53,017 nucleotides of DNA from Acidobacteriota bacterium (lineage in GTDB: Bacteria; Acidobacteriota; Terriglobia; Terriglobales; Acidobacteriaceae). The stretch is taken from assembly GCA_021793405.1 (NCBI GenBank), contig JAJYSV010000025.1, forward strand, positions 1 through 53,017, written 5' to 3'. Positions 18,046 to 26,625 of the stretch are shown here, piece by piece. Both the position numbers and the translations under genes were made by a program. Each line of letters starts with the position of its first letter. Position 1 is the stretch's first letter. Below the pieces are notes generated by a model. It made no database searches. It was not told the DNA's origin and saw only the letters and a list, made by a program, of their open reading frames with translations.

Positions 18046-18923
18046 AAGGCCCTCCTTGTTGCGCGATTTTCTCGGTTATGCGGTTTTGCGGCGTAGTGAT
18101 GTGCGTCACCAACTCCGCAGCTTGGGCCGCCAGGTTGGCGATGTCTGAAATCCGCGTTGGGTGGGAATGCAAAAGTCGGGTAGTGCCGGGATCATGAAAG
18201 CAGGCTGGATTCGAAAGGTGATCCTGCAGATCCACAGGGAGAGAATTGCTGAATGTCGAAGCGATGTCGGGTGTGTGACGGATCACATTGCACCTCGCAC
18301 TTCTCAGGAAAAACGGCTGCAAACGAAGGCCGAAATTTCACTTGAGCAACATTACGCTGCCGATGGTCAAAACGTCAAATTCGGCAGTTCACTGATTCAT
18401 CCTTGTTCGGGGACTAGCAGCTTCCTTCAGTTTGGCCGCAGGAGATGATATCCGAAAGATGGGATGCGATGTTGTCTAAAATGGTGGCTGATGCTGCAAT
18501 TGACTGGATTAAATTTCCAGTAATCAGGGAAATCCAGAGGCAGTCGTGAGCGAGGCTCTGAATTTCACGAGAGGAGGTTTCGGGCGTAGATTTACGGTAT
18601 CTTTACGACTGTGCGATCGAAGGTTCCTGGGCCTCGATTTGGCGAATGTTTTGTGGAGCAAATGCAAGCCGCAGGGGCGTCATATCGGTTTACTCCGGCT
18701 GGCATTCAATTTCGACAGGGCGGGTAGATTTGTCGGAGCGAAAGTTGCAGATGTGAAGCAGATTCCCCAGCGTCCAGAGCCAACCGCAAACTCTGACTAG
18801 AACATCAACACGGGTATCGTGAAGTGTTTGGGGCAGCCTTTGGGACACATGTCTGCTGAGCCGCATGATGCTGTTGGTGCTCGCCGATGTCACAGATATA
18901 CTCGCGTTGCGAAGGTGATTGAA
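18046..18923. other. Long divergent intergenic region upstream of hhyS and def
   Basis: About 880 bp separate the hydrogenase operon (minus) from peptide deformylase (plus). Short frames cross it (18046-18322 minus, continuing into hhyS out of frame, and 18546-18800 plus), but neither has recognised features. The region should hold the promoters of both units. One Crp-like palindrome close to hhyS is annotated separately. Confidence 0.5.
18096..18109. promoter_or_regulatory. Crp/Fnr-like palindrome upstream of hhyS
   Basis: The sequence GTGATGTGCGTCAC forms a GTGA-N6-TCAC dyad centred about 58 bp upstream of the hhyS start codon. This resembles the core of Crp-family operators (TGTGA-N6-TCACA), although the outermost T and A are not kept. 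The position would suit regulation of the operon promoter, but a dyad of this length can occur by chance. Confidence 0.3.
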
Positions 18924-19517
18924 GTGCGTTTGAAAATTGTGACCGTTGGGGAACCGGGCTTGAGGGCTATCGCTCAAGAGCTTTCCACGAAACAAATCCG
19001 AAGCTCATCGATCCAAAACTTGATTGGATACATGAGGGAGACCCTTCGCGATGCTCCGGGAGTGGGACTTGCCGCACCGCAGGTTGGAGAATCGCTGCAG
19101 CTCGCCGTAATCGAAGATAAGGCTGAGTATCAAAAGGCGCTTAGCGAAGCGGACCTGATGGAACGCGGTCGAACTGAGGTCCCATTTCACGTCATTGTGA
19201 ACCCGACAATTGTATGGCTTGGAAAGCCGGCTGCGACATACTTCGAAGGCTGCTTGAGCTTGCCGGGATTCACCGCCCTCGTGCCCCGGGCGAGGGAAGT
19301 GCGCGTCACTTGTCTCGATCACCACGGCAAGTCTCGGGTCATCGAAGCTTCCGGATGGTATGCCCGTATTCTCCAGCATGAAATCGATCATTTGCGCGGC
19401 AAACTCTATATCGACCGAATGCATGCGCGGAGTTTCTCTTCACTTGAAAATTACACGCGACACTGGAAAGACCAGCCTGCTGAGTCGCTGATCTCTCTTA
19501 GTCTGCGCGAGATATAG
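18924..19517 (+). CDS. def: Peptide deformylase
   Basis: This 197-residue metalloenzyme removes the formyl group from nascent N-terminal methionine. All three motifs are present: GVGLAAPQ (46-53), EGCLSLPG with C110, and QHEIDHLRG with H152, E153 and H156. The GTG start at 18924 is chosen because AAGGTG sits about six bases upstream and the protein then begins MRLKIVTVGEPGL, as usual for the family. A longer frame from 18819 would add 35 atypical residues. The protein is somewhat longer than typical deformylases. The usual partner fmt is not adjacent. Confidence 0.93.
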   Translation: MRLKIVTVGEPGLRAIAQELSTKQIRSSSIQNLIGYMRETLRDAPGVGLAAPQVGESLQLAVIEDKAEYQKALSEADLMERGRTEVPFHVIVNPTIVWLGKPAATYFEGCLSLPGFTALVPRAREVRVTCLDHHGKSRVIEASGWYARILQHEIDHLRGKLYIDRMHARSFSSLENYTRHWKDQPAESLISLSLREI

Positions 19518-19551
19518 CGCGGCAGTGAGCTCGGTGGCGCGCTATATCTCG
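19508..19551. terminator. 14-bp inverted repeat at the end of def
   Basis: Two perfect 14-base arms (CGAGATATAGCGCG at 19508-19521 and its complement at 19538-19551) enclose a 16-nt loop. The left arm overlaps the def stop codon. No T-run follows. It lies between convergent genes (def plus, cytochrome c minus) and may act as a transcription or mRNA-stability structure for either. A partial third copy of the arm (CGCGCTATA) lies near 19582. Confidence 0.45.
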
Positions 19552-19625
19552 ATCCGCAACTGTTCCACCAACGAATCGCGGGGCGCGCTATAGCGACCGT
19601 CTACGCCGAAAGCGGGCTGCCCAGG

Positions 19626-19946
19626 TTATTTCTTCTGAAGCTCACGAATGTGGGAAATGAGACTTTCGATCTGGGGAGAAGTCAAGCTGTTGCCGAATGC
19701 CGGCATCATGTTTTTTCCTTTGCGAATCACAGTTGCCATCTCGGCGTTACTCAGCTTCCTGACCGCGGGACTGTGCAGGTTTACCACTTTCAAGGCAGCA
19801 CCGGTGGGCGTTCCTTTTCCATCAGCACCGTGACACATGACGCAGCGCGACTGGAACAGCGTGGCTCCGTTATTCTGCCCACTCGCAACCCCAGACAGGG
19901 AGCAAACGACCGCTGCCGCCGAAAAAAATACCGTCAACATTTTCAT
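19626..19946 (-). CDS. Periplasmic monoheme cytochrome c
   Basis: This 106-residue class I cytochrome c has a signal peptide (residues 1-23, ending VASGQ), one heme site C35-V-M-C38-H39, and a probable axial methionine in NMMPAFG (M81). An AAGGAGA ribosome-binding site lies just before the ATG. It is downstream of the pentaheme cytochrome and the GMC dehydrogenase on the same strand, with a gap of about 75 bp. It is therefore a likely soluble electron acceptor for that module, or the small-cytochrome link to a terminal oxidase. That link is inferred from gene order. Confidence 0.92.
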   Translation of the reverse strand: MKMLTVFFSAAAVVCSLSGVASGQNNGATLFQSRCVMCHGADGKGTPTGAALKVVNLHSPAVRKLSNAEMATVIRKGKNMMPAFGNSLTSPQIESLISHIRELQKK

Positions 19947-20022
19947 AGAATCTCCTTGTTCGTATCAATAGAAATCTTTGAATTGGAAAATGCATTCTTA
20001 AATTCTACTAGCCCGAGGCGAA

Positions 20023-20637
20023 TTACTGGTCCAGTATGTGGCAGGTATTGCATTCAATGTTGGCTTTCTTTTCGCGGTGGCAATTTACGCAACCGGCCAT
20101 CGATATGTCCGTTTCCTTGAAGAGCTGTACCCGGTCGGCGACAGGTCCATGGCATTGCTGGCAAGGAATGCCTTGTGCCAGGTGGGTTTTGTGGCTGAAA
20201 GAAACAAACGAAGGCAGCTCGTACACACGCACCCACGGAATTGGATTGTTGGATTGGGCGTAGTTCGCAAGTTTCTGGACGCCAGGATCGTTGGTGGCCA
20301 TTGTCTGGTGACACTGCATACAAAACGTAGCCCGCGGAATGGACAAGGTTTCGCCCGAACGCGAAGGAACATGGCAGAACTCGCATGGCAGCTTCAACAT
20401 GCCCGCGTGTTGCTTATGGCTAAATGGAATGGGTTGTACGGGTCCAGGCAGGTGCGCTTGCGTGGGATTTTGTGTTGGTGTGCTGCTCGGCGTTTGGGCG
20501 CTGTTTTGCGCTGGCGCGGCAGCCGAGGCGGGTGCAGAAGTCTGAACACTTTCAGTTGAAATTCGCGAAGTGCGCAAGGCCGGTTGTGTCCAGAAGGCCA
20601 TCAGCGCGAGCAACGCAAACATGCGCCATGCGTCCAT
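20023..20637 (-). CDS. Pentaheme cytochrome c (c3/c7-like)
   Basis: This 204-residue exported or membrane-anchored protein has an N-terminal hydrophobic segment (residues 6-20) and a long Ala/Pro/Thr/Gln-rich linker (30-68). A heme domain with five CxxCH motifs follows at residues 85, 106, 159, 183 and 196. HKQH and SHKTH segments supply likely distal ligands. The heme spacing resembles cytochrome c3/c7 proteins and the pentaheme subunit of alternative complex III. The ATG lies two bases after the stop of the GMC gene, with an AGGGGAA ribosome-binding site inside that gene's end, so the two are translated together. It probably accepts electrons from the flavoprotein. Confidence 0.88.
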   Translation of the reverse strand: MDAWRMFALLALMAFWTQPALRTSRISTESVQTSAPASAAAPAQNSAQTPSSTPTQNPTQAHLPGPVQPIPFSHKQHAGMLKLPCEFCHVPSRSGETLSIPRATFCMQCHQTMATNDPGVQKLANYAQSNNPIPWVRVYELPSFVSFSHKTHLAQGIPCQQCHGPVADRVQLFKETDISMAGCVNCHREKKANIECNTCHILDQ

Positions 20638-20639
20638 AA

Positions 20640-22211
20640 CTAGACGTTCCCCTGACGCATCTCTTCCGCCAAATGTTCTGCAGCACGCATGGAAAGGGCC
20701 AGAATCGTCATGGTGGGGTTCTGCCATCCGCTGCTGACGAAACTGCTGCCATCGACCACATACAGATTCTTGATGTCATGGCTCTGATTCCACTTGTTCA
20801 AAACGCTGGTCTTCGGATCGTCTCCCATCCTGCATGTGCCCAGTTCGTGAATGCTATAGCCCGGAGGGTTGGGATCATAATTCCTGGAGAGCACTTCAAA
20901 GCCCGCGGCTTCAGCCATTGCCACGCCTGTGTCGACTGCGTCGCGCGCCATGTTGAACTCGTTGTCTGTGTAACTCGTTTCCACGTGCAGAACAGGGATG
21001 TCCCATGCATCGACTACGTTTTTGTCAATGCTGACATGGTGTTTATAATGCGAAAGAACTTCGCCCATCATGCCCATGGAAAACCCGCTTCCTTGATAGC
21101 TGTCCAGTTTCTTTTGCAAGTCAGCGCCATAGGCTGCAAAGTTTCGCGGGTCCATAGGTCGCGTGCTGCTCGACACGTTCAGGGCATAGCCTCGAATGAA
21201 GTTCTTTGCTTTGGTGTTGATATTGCGGAAACGCGGTATCAGTGCCCCGCCTCCCATCAAATCCGGCGTCGCCTTGCCATCGCGCGCCTCCGGTACAGAG
21301 CAGACCACGCCGGGACCGTATACGTTATCGATTAAATAATGGCCCAGCACGCCGCTGGAATTCGCCAATCCGGAGTTCAGCAGCAGTCGTGTGCTTTCCA
21401 GACATCCAGCCGCCAGAATCACCACACGCGCATTCACCGACATTTCTCGCCGTGAATGGCGATCGACAAAGAGTGCTCCATTGGCCAGGCCAGAGTTCTT
21501 GTCGATGGTGATCTGGCGCACGACCACATTCGGGACGGCCGTAAACTTTCCAGTTGCGATCGCATCCGGCAGCAGAAGATTGATCGAGCTGGCCAGTCCA
21601 TCGCGACCCATGGCGCTGCGCGGCTTGCAGACCGGAACGTTCAATTTTTTGCCAGCCGCTATGAAGCGCTGCATGGACCCCGACCAGGGAGAGTCATTGA
21701 CGACAAAATTGCCGTCGGGATATTGCGGCAGCCCATCCGGGTGCCCGCTCACCCGGAAGATTTCCTCCACACGGGAGTAATAAGGCGCCAAGTCGGCTAG
21801 GCTAATGGGCCAGTTGTCCCCGAATCCATCGTGGTCCTTGGCTTTGAATTCGTAGTCGCTGAGACGGAAGGATTGACGCGACCAAAAGAGCGAACGCCCC
21901 CCGAACAGTCGCACCCGCACCCAGTTATAAGGATTTCCCTGATCGTATGTGTATGGAACTTCTTTTTCATCGACCCATGTATTGGCGTTAAACTCGGTCG
22001 CCTGAAAAACGTGCTCCAGCCGCCCTGGCATTTTGAAGCCTCGATAGGGCAATTCATAGGCAGGTTTGAGTTCGCGGTCTTTTTGGAAATCGACGATAGG
22101 TCCGGCATTCAACATCAGGCAGGAGATGCCTTTTTCTGTCAGAACCTTGGCTACCATCCCGCCAGAATGACCCGAACCAATAATCAATACGTCGGCTTGT
22201 GCCTCCGTCAT
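20640..22211 (-). CDS. GMC-family flavoprotein dehydrogenase (gluconate 2-dehydrogenase-type large subunit)
   Basis: This 523-residue FAD enzyme has the Rossmann motif [16 protein letters not shown] at its N-terminus. The C-terminal catalytic region includes [12 protein letters not shown] and [21 protein letters not shown], characteristic of the dehydrogenase branch of GMC enzymes (gluconate, 2-ketogluconate, fructose or sorbitol dehydrogenases). It has no signal of its own and is probably exported by hitch-hiking on the Tat-signal subunit 3 encoded immediately upstream. A GAGGAG ribosome-binding site precedes the ATG. Together with the pentaheme cytochrome downstream it forms a three-part periplasmic sugar or polyol dehydrogenase. 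The substrate is not identifiable from sequence. Confidence 0.9.
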   Translation of the reverse strand: MTEAQADVLIIGSGHSGGMVAKVLTEKGISCLMLNAGPIVDFQKDRELKPAYELPYRGFKMPGRLEHVFQATEFNANTWVDEKEVPYTYDQGNPYNWVRVRLFGGRSLFWSRQSFRLSDYEFKAKDHDGFGDNWPISLADLAPYYSRVEEIFRVSGHPDGLPQYPDGNFVVNDSPWSGSMQRFIAAGKKLNVPVCKPRSAMGRDGLASSINLLLPDAIATGKFTAVPNVVVRQITIDKNSGLANGALFVDRHSRREMSVNARVVILAAGCLESTRLLLNSGLANSSGVLGHYLIDNVYGPGVVCSVPEARDGKATPDLMGGGALIPRFRNINTKAKNFIRGYALNVSSSTRPMDPRNFAAYGADLQKKLDSYQGSGFSMGMMGEVLSHYKHHVSIDKNVVDAWDIPVLHVETSYTDNEFNMARDAVDTGVAMAEAAGFEVLSRNYDPNPPGYSIHELGTCRMGDDPKTSVLNKWNQSHDIKNLYVVDGSSFVSSGWQNPTMTILALSMRAAEHLAEEMRQGNV

Positions 22212-22230
22212 GGGAATTTAGCTCCTCTTC

Positions 22231-22923
22231 CTACACATACATTTCGATGTCCGGATCGATCGGAGACCAGTACAGACCGATTCCGGGCGCTCGCTCCCCG
22301 GCGGAAGTCGCTGCGATGCTCCATATCTGTGAGTTCATCGTCGCGGTACGAATATCCTCATGTGCCAGATTGATGAACTGGGCAAAGGGTTCTGCGGGCG
22401 GATGGTCACGCATCCAGACTCTCAGCCAAGGTCGCAGCAGCGCATCTGCCTGTTCGGCGTTCACGTCCGCAAAGGGAACCGCGAACCGTTTTTCCGCATC
22501 CGCATTCAACTGGTCCAACCCTGACCGATACATGTGCTGGCGTTCGGCTGGCGAGACGCTGATTAAAAAGTCAATAAACTCCGGCGCAGACGCCTGCGCC
22601 GATCCGGGATATCCATTGAGTGGCGGCAGGAGTATGTCGCCGAGTTTGCGTAGCGTCGCCATCTGCCGGGCATCAAAGAAATGCCCTTCTGTCGTTGCGA
22701 TTGCATCTGGAACGGTGGCGGGAATCACTGGACTTTGAAAACCGAAACTCCCCCGCTGGTCGATGGATCTGGGGGCGGTATCCGCCGGTGGAACCGTCGA
22801 AGTGGAAGAAGTTTGCGGCGCTGAGGTTTTCTCTCCAGAAGGAGCCGTCGTGGTCTGCCCGAACATCGATGTGGCCGTCACCGGAACAGCCACAATCGCT
22901 TTCACAAAATCTCGTCTGCGCAT
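22231..22923 (-). CDS. Gluconate 2-dehydrogenase subunit 3 family protein with Tat signal
   Basis: This 230-residue protein starts with a twin-arginine leader (MRRRDFVKAIVAVPVTATSMFG), then a Ser/Thr/Pro linker to about residue 60. The family domain follows: FFDARQMATLRKLGDILLPP and FIDFLISVSPAERQHMYRSG, ending IDPDIEMYV. Subunit 3 of these dehydrogenases binds the GMC large subunit and carries the export signal for the complex. It lies 19 bp upstream of the GMC gene on the same strand. No ribosome-binding site is obvious. Confidence 0.88.
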   Translation of the reverse strand: MRRRDFVKAIVAVPVTATSMFGQTTTAPSGEKTSAPQTSSTSTVPPADTAPRSIDQRGSFGFQSPVIPATVPDAIATTEGHFFDARQMATLRKLGDILLPPLNGYPGSAQASAPEFIDFLISVSPAERQHMYRSGLDQLNADAEKRFAVPFADVNAEQADALLRPWLRVWMRDHPPAEPFAQFINLAHEDIRTATMNSQIWSIAATSAGERAPGIGLYWSPIDPDIEMYV

Positions 22924-23021
22924 CGCAATCAGACTAGACTGAGCCCGATGGACAAGTCAATGAATCCGATGGATTCTTAAGTTGGCTGCCGGCGCGTAAG
23001 CGTTACACAGAGAGGAGAACA

Positions 23022-23352
23022 ATGGAGCGAGCCATGAAGCGGTATGCTTTTGTCCTTCGATTGCGCAAAAGGCGCTGCGGAGGAGTATGAGAAGGCCCAT
23101 CGCGAAGTCTGGCCTGAGATGCTGGCGTTACTAAAGAGCGCAGGCATTAGCGAGTATTCCATCTACCGCAGGGACGAGTTGCTGATTCTGACGCTGAGAG
23201 CGATGGACTTTGAGGCTACCCGGAGCCAGATCGACAAACATCCGGTCAACGTGCGTTGGCAGCAGGCTATGGCGCCATTCTTTGCGCCTATGGAGGGATT
23301 GCGTCCTGGCGAGCGATTTCCCATGATGGAAGAAGTCTTTTATCTTCCATAA
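23022..23352 (+). pseudogene. rhaM: L-rhamnose mutarotase, frameshifted
   Basis: The product belongs to the L-rhamnose mutarotase family (about 105 residues), which interconverts the alpha and beta anomers of rhamnose. The natural start is the ATG at 23022, with AGAGGAG upstream, giving MERAMKRYAFVLRLRK. The family sequence then continues in another frame as KGAAEEYEKAHREVWPEM through the conserved GISEYSIYRRDELL to MMEEVFYLP. The break is at a run of four A at 23067-23070; removing one A restores a single frame. This is either a true null allele, a sequencing error in a short homopolymer, or a slippage site. The remainder is intact, which argues against old decay. No other rhamnose gene is adjacent. 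Confidence 0.8.
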
Positions 23353-23536
23353 GTCACTTCACAGCTGCAAGGCCGCAAAACGGTGAAATGCGAAGACCCG
23401 GCGGCTGCCCTAGTTTGGATTTTTCAAATATTCCTCGCAACGTTGTTGCGCAAACTGCATTATCTTCTTGAAGCGCGATCAACCGCACTCCATTCTCATG
23501 GGGTCGTAGGGTGATTCCTTGTGTTGTCCGGGAGTA

Positions 23537-23842
23537 ATGATGTCATTTTCTGCGCAAGCCTGGCCATTGCCTCTATTGCTGGTCCTGTCCCTCGCACTGG
23601 GTGTGTATCCATCGCCGACTGAGAACGAGTCTCCGTCCGTCCCGACGCTAGCACGATCCGACTCGTCGATTCCAGATTCCACGGCGAGGACGACGAGCGA
23701 CAAGGCATCTCTCAAAGGAGATGCGCGGATTCTCCATGCCTTGGATCGGCTAACCTTTGGTCCGCGTGGACATTACTCGGGAACGCTGCTCTTCACGCTA
23801 CTCGGCCTAAAGTCTTGGGTTGCATCTCCATTGAGTCGATAG
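23537..23842 (+). pseudogene. Remnant of a DUF1800 family gene
   Basis: The frame encodes a signal-like hydrophobic N-terminus (SAQAWPLPLLLVLSLALG), a Ser/Thr-rich linker, and then RILHALDRLTFGPR, the usual opening of DUF1800 proteins. The family normally continues for about 450 more residues. Here it runs on as HYSGTLLFTLLGLKSWVASPLSR and stops. GLKSW resembles the next family element, so a short frame disturbance plus a large deletion is likely. A GGGAG ribosome-binding site precedes the start. It might still yield a short secreted peptide, but a truncated gene is the simpler reading. Confidence 0.55.
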
Positions 23843-23925
23843 AATTTCGATGGTGAGCACCGAATTTCTCCTGTCAGTACGGCCGGAAATCGCGTCGCCC
23901 TCATTCTTGTGCGGTGAATCCGCTG

Positions 23926-24993
23926 TCATCGGCGGACAGCCCACGCCAGCCCGTCAGGTCCGCCGCCTGCTGAAATATGGCCGGTGACTTTCAGCGTGTG
24001 CAGGTCGATGACGGCAACGTAGTTGTCGGGCCCGCAGGACACGAAGGCACGCGTACCATCCGGCTGCACCAGCACGCCGCCGGAGCCGTGGCCAATGGGA
24101 ATGCGCTTCACAACCTTGCGTGTGCTCGCATTGAGCACGACCAATTCCGGCCCACTCGATACCAGCACCCGCCCACCATCAGGAGTGAATTTGAGTCGGT
24201 TCGCACCTCGAACATCGACAGCCAGTGTCTGGATCACCTTCTTCTCCGGGTAGTTAATGATTGAGATGGTGCCGTCCTGCGCGTTCGCGACCCAGATCTC
24301 TTTGCCATCTGGTGAAACGTCGAAGCCCTCAGAGCCATTGCCCACGCGTACTACGGTCTCGTTCCAATCGATACGAGGCATCTGACCGCCCCGTGGGCCC
24401 GGTCGTCGCATTCCGTCACCTGAAGGCGGACGCGTTCCCGGTGGTGGTCCTGGCATGCGGACCGGCCCTTGGTCAATGATGCTTACCGTCCCGGAATTGA
24501 CATTCGTGGTGACAATGTTCCGCCCGTCCTTTGAGACGTAGATCATGTGGGTACGATTCTGTCCGGTACCGAGAATCCAGTCGACTTTATGACTGGCTGG
24601 ATCGTATCGCGCAATCGCTTTGGCAGCTTCTGCTGTGAACCAGGTCTTGCCGCCCACAAACGTCAGCCCGTGAGGACCGCGCAGGGGGCCGAGGTCAATC
24701 GAAGGAAGTGCTTTCTCACCGATCAGGTCAACAACGGCGAGTGTGTTGTAAGCGCCGAAGCCATAGTTGGAGATGTACGCCGTGGCGCCATCGGTCGAAG
24801 CAATCACCTCGTGGGGATCGTTGCCTACCGGAACTTTCCCAACAACTTGCAGGCTGGAAGCGTCGACGATGCTGAGGGTATGGTCCTGTTTGGAAAGCAC
24901 GAGCAGGGATGCAGAGGGCGTGCTTTGCCCATGGACGACGCTAGCACAACCAAGGTAGAGAATCGGGACGGCCGCGCGTAAAAAAACTCTCAT
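23926..24993 (-). CDS. Secreted YVTN/YncE-type beta-propeller protein
   Basis: This 355-residue protein has a signal peptide (MRVFLRAAVPILYLGCASVVHGQ) and repeated propeller blades of the YVTN family, for example TLSIVDASSLQVVGKVPVG, PHEVIASTDGATAYISNYG, GSEGFDVSPDGKEIWVANAQ and GGVLVQPDGTRAFVSCGPD. A Pro/Gly/Arg-rich loop (PGPPPGTRPPSGDGMRRPG) interrupts the middle. Such proteins are periplasmic or surface proteins with binding roles, and no enzyme site is evident. The start at 24993 is chosen for the signal peptide; the open frame to 25251 is ignored. It is divergent from the kinase gene next door. Confidence 0.85.
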   Translation of the reverse strand: MRVFLRAAVPILYLGCASVVHGQSTPSASLLVLSKQDHTLSIVDASSLQVVGKVPVGNDPHEVIASTDGATAYISNYGFGAYNTLAVVDLIGEKALPSIDLGPLRGPHGLTFVGGKTWFTAEAAKAIARYDPASHKVDWILGTGQNRTHMIYVSKDGRNIVTTNVNSGTVSIIDQGPVRMPGPPPGTRPPSGDGMRRPGPRGGQMPRIDWNETVVRVGNGSEGFDVSPDGKEIWVANAQDGTISIINYPEKKVIQTLAVDVRGANRLKFTPDGGRVLVSSGPELVVLNASTRKVVKRIPIGHGSGGVLVQPDGTRAFVSCGPDNYVAVIDLHTLKVTGHISAGGGPDGLAWAVRR

Positions 24994-25197
24994 CAGCCGA
25001 GCGTAACTCCAACTCGCAACCGAATGCCACAAGAAAAAGGGCTGAATGGGCCATCTAGTTGGCGCAATCCGTGTGTCTCGGGAGGTCAAGATTCTAGCCA
25101 GTAGCGACAACGTTGCCGGAGCCATGTCTACGGCTTGCGTGCGTTCTCTCGGCTGGGTATCTTTGGGAAGCGGCCTCAGCAATTCTGGAAAGGATTC

Positions 25198-26625
25198 ATG
25201 GACATTTTGAAACGGCTTTTCGAGCAGCATTTCGAGTTGCCCGCCGAACATGTGCGGCCGCTACAGGGTCAACTCGGTGGCTCGGGGCGCGCCATTGTCC
25301 GGCTAACCGGCGGAGGATTGAGCGCCATCGGGATTGTGTATCCGGTTCGGGAGGAGAACGTCGCTTTCGTTGAGTTCTCCCGGCATTTTCGTCGGCATGG
25401 ATTACCGGTGCCGGAAATTTATGCAGAGGATTTGAACCAGGACGCCTACCTGGAAGAAGACCTGGGCGACACGACACTGTTCGAATTTCTCAGCAAAAAT
25501 CGTACCCGTGAGGCGATCGCTTCGCCGGCGGTGGAAGCATATCGCAAAGTTGTGTCCGTGTTGCCTCGTTTTCAGGTCGAGGCAGGACGCGATTTGAATT
25601 ACAAAGTGTGCTATCCGCGCGACAAGTTCGATCGCCAGTCCATCGCCTGGGATTTGAACTATTTCAAGTATTATTTTCTGCGGCTCACGGGTCTACCTTT
25701 CAACGAACAAGCGCTGGAGCATGATTTTGGCCGCTTGACGAAGTTTCTGCTCGGCGCCAACCAAGATTATTTTCTCTATCGGGATTTTCAATCGCGCAAT
25801 GTGATGTTGCGCGACGGGCAGCCGTTTTTTCTGGATTACCAGGGCGGCCGCAAAGGCGCGCTGCAATACGACATCGCGTCTCTGCTCTATGATGGCAAGG
25901 CCGATCTGCCGCCCGAGCTGCGCCAGGAATTGCTCGACTACTATCTCGACTGTCTTGCCGGTTTCACCGAGGTTGATCGCGAAGCGTTCATGGAGCACTA
26001 TTACGCCTACGTGTACGTCCGCATTCTGCAGGCGCTAGGGGCGTATGGTTTTCGAGGTTTTTACGAGCGCAAGGTCCATTTTCTGCAGAGCGTGCCGTAC
26101 GCGCTGAAGAATTTGCGCTGGTTGGCGGATCACGTTAAGCTGCCGGTCGCCCTGCCGGCGCTGATGGACGCCTTCCAGGGCATGTTGCAATCGGAGAAAC
26201 TGCTAAGTCTCGCTTCTCCGGCGGTGGGGCTGACGGTGCGTATTTTCAGTTTCTCATTCCATGGAGAAATGCCCGCGGATGAGTCTGGGAACGGCGGCGG
26301 ATTTATCTTCGATGCCCGCAGTCTGCCGAATCCTGGGCGGGAAGAACAATTCCGGTCGTTGACCGGCAAGGACGCGGCGGTGATTGACTACCTGAATCAA
26401 CAAGAAAGCGTGCACCAGTTTCTTGCAAGCGCGCTGTCGCTGGTGGATGCAAGCGTGAGCCGGTATCAACGCCGCGGTTTCAACAGTCTGATGGTGTCGT
26501 TCGGCTGCACCGGAGGCCAGCACCGCTCAGTGTATCTGGCGGAGCAGTTGGCGAAGCATTTGCGTGGCAATAGCGGGTTGGAAGTGATAGTTCGGCATAT
26601 CGAGCTGGAGAAGATGGGCAAGTGA
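25198..26625 (+). CDS. Fusion of AmgK-like sugar kinase and RapZ C-terminal domain
   Basis: This 475-residue protein has two domains. Residues 1-330 are an aminoglycoside-phosphotransferase-type kinase similar to AmgK (N-acetylmuramate/N-acetylglucosamine anomeric kinase). The catalytic loop is YRDFQSRNVML with D196 and N201, and the metal-binding Asp213 is in FLDYQGG. Residues 346-470 are the RapZ C-terminal domain, with VRIFSFSFHG and SFGCTGGQHRSVYLAEQLA; this domain senses amino-sugar phosphate in enterobacteria. The ATG at 25198 has AAAGGA upstream and matches the kinase domain start. The next gene overlaps by four bases and encodes the expected nucleotidyltransferase. The pair probably recycles peptidoglycan amino sugars to UDP-MurNAc, bypassing MurA. 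Confidence 0.85.
   Translation: MDILKRLFEQHFELPAEHVRPLQGQLGGSGRAIVRLTGGGLSAIGIVYPVREENVAFVEFSRHFRRHGLPVPEIYAEDLNQDAYLEEDLGDTTLFEFLSKNRTREAIASPAVEAYRKVVSVLPRFQVEAGRDLNYKVCYPRDKFDRQSIAWDLNYFKYYFLRLTGLPFNEQALEHDFGRLTKFLLGANQDYFLYRDFQSRNVMLRDGQPFFLDYQGGRKGALQYDIASLLYDGKADLPPELRQELLDYYLDCLAGFTEVDREAFMEHYYAYVYVRILQALGAYGFRGFYERKVHFLQSVPYALKNLRWLADHVKLPVALPALMDAFQGMLQSEKLLSLASPAVGLTVRIFSFSFHGEMPADESGNGGGFIFDARSLPNPGREEQFRSLTGKDAAVIDYLNQQESVHQFLASALSLVDASVSRYQRRGFNSLMVSFGCTGGQHRSVYLAEQLAKHLRGNSGLEVIVRHIELEKMGK

Noticed and set aside
17915-18322. Minus-strand frame overlapping the start of hhyS
   Set aside because: It runs out of frame into hhyS and lacks family features. The upstream 90 residues might be considered a leader gene, but there is no ribosome-binding site to support it.
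18546-18800. Plus-strand 84-residue frame upstream of def
   Set aside because: It starts with GTG and a weak ribosome-binding site. The sequence is rich in Arg, Gly and Phe without a recognisable pattern.
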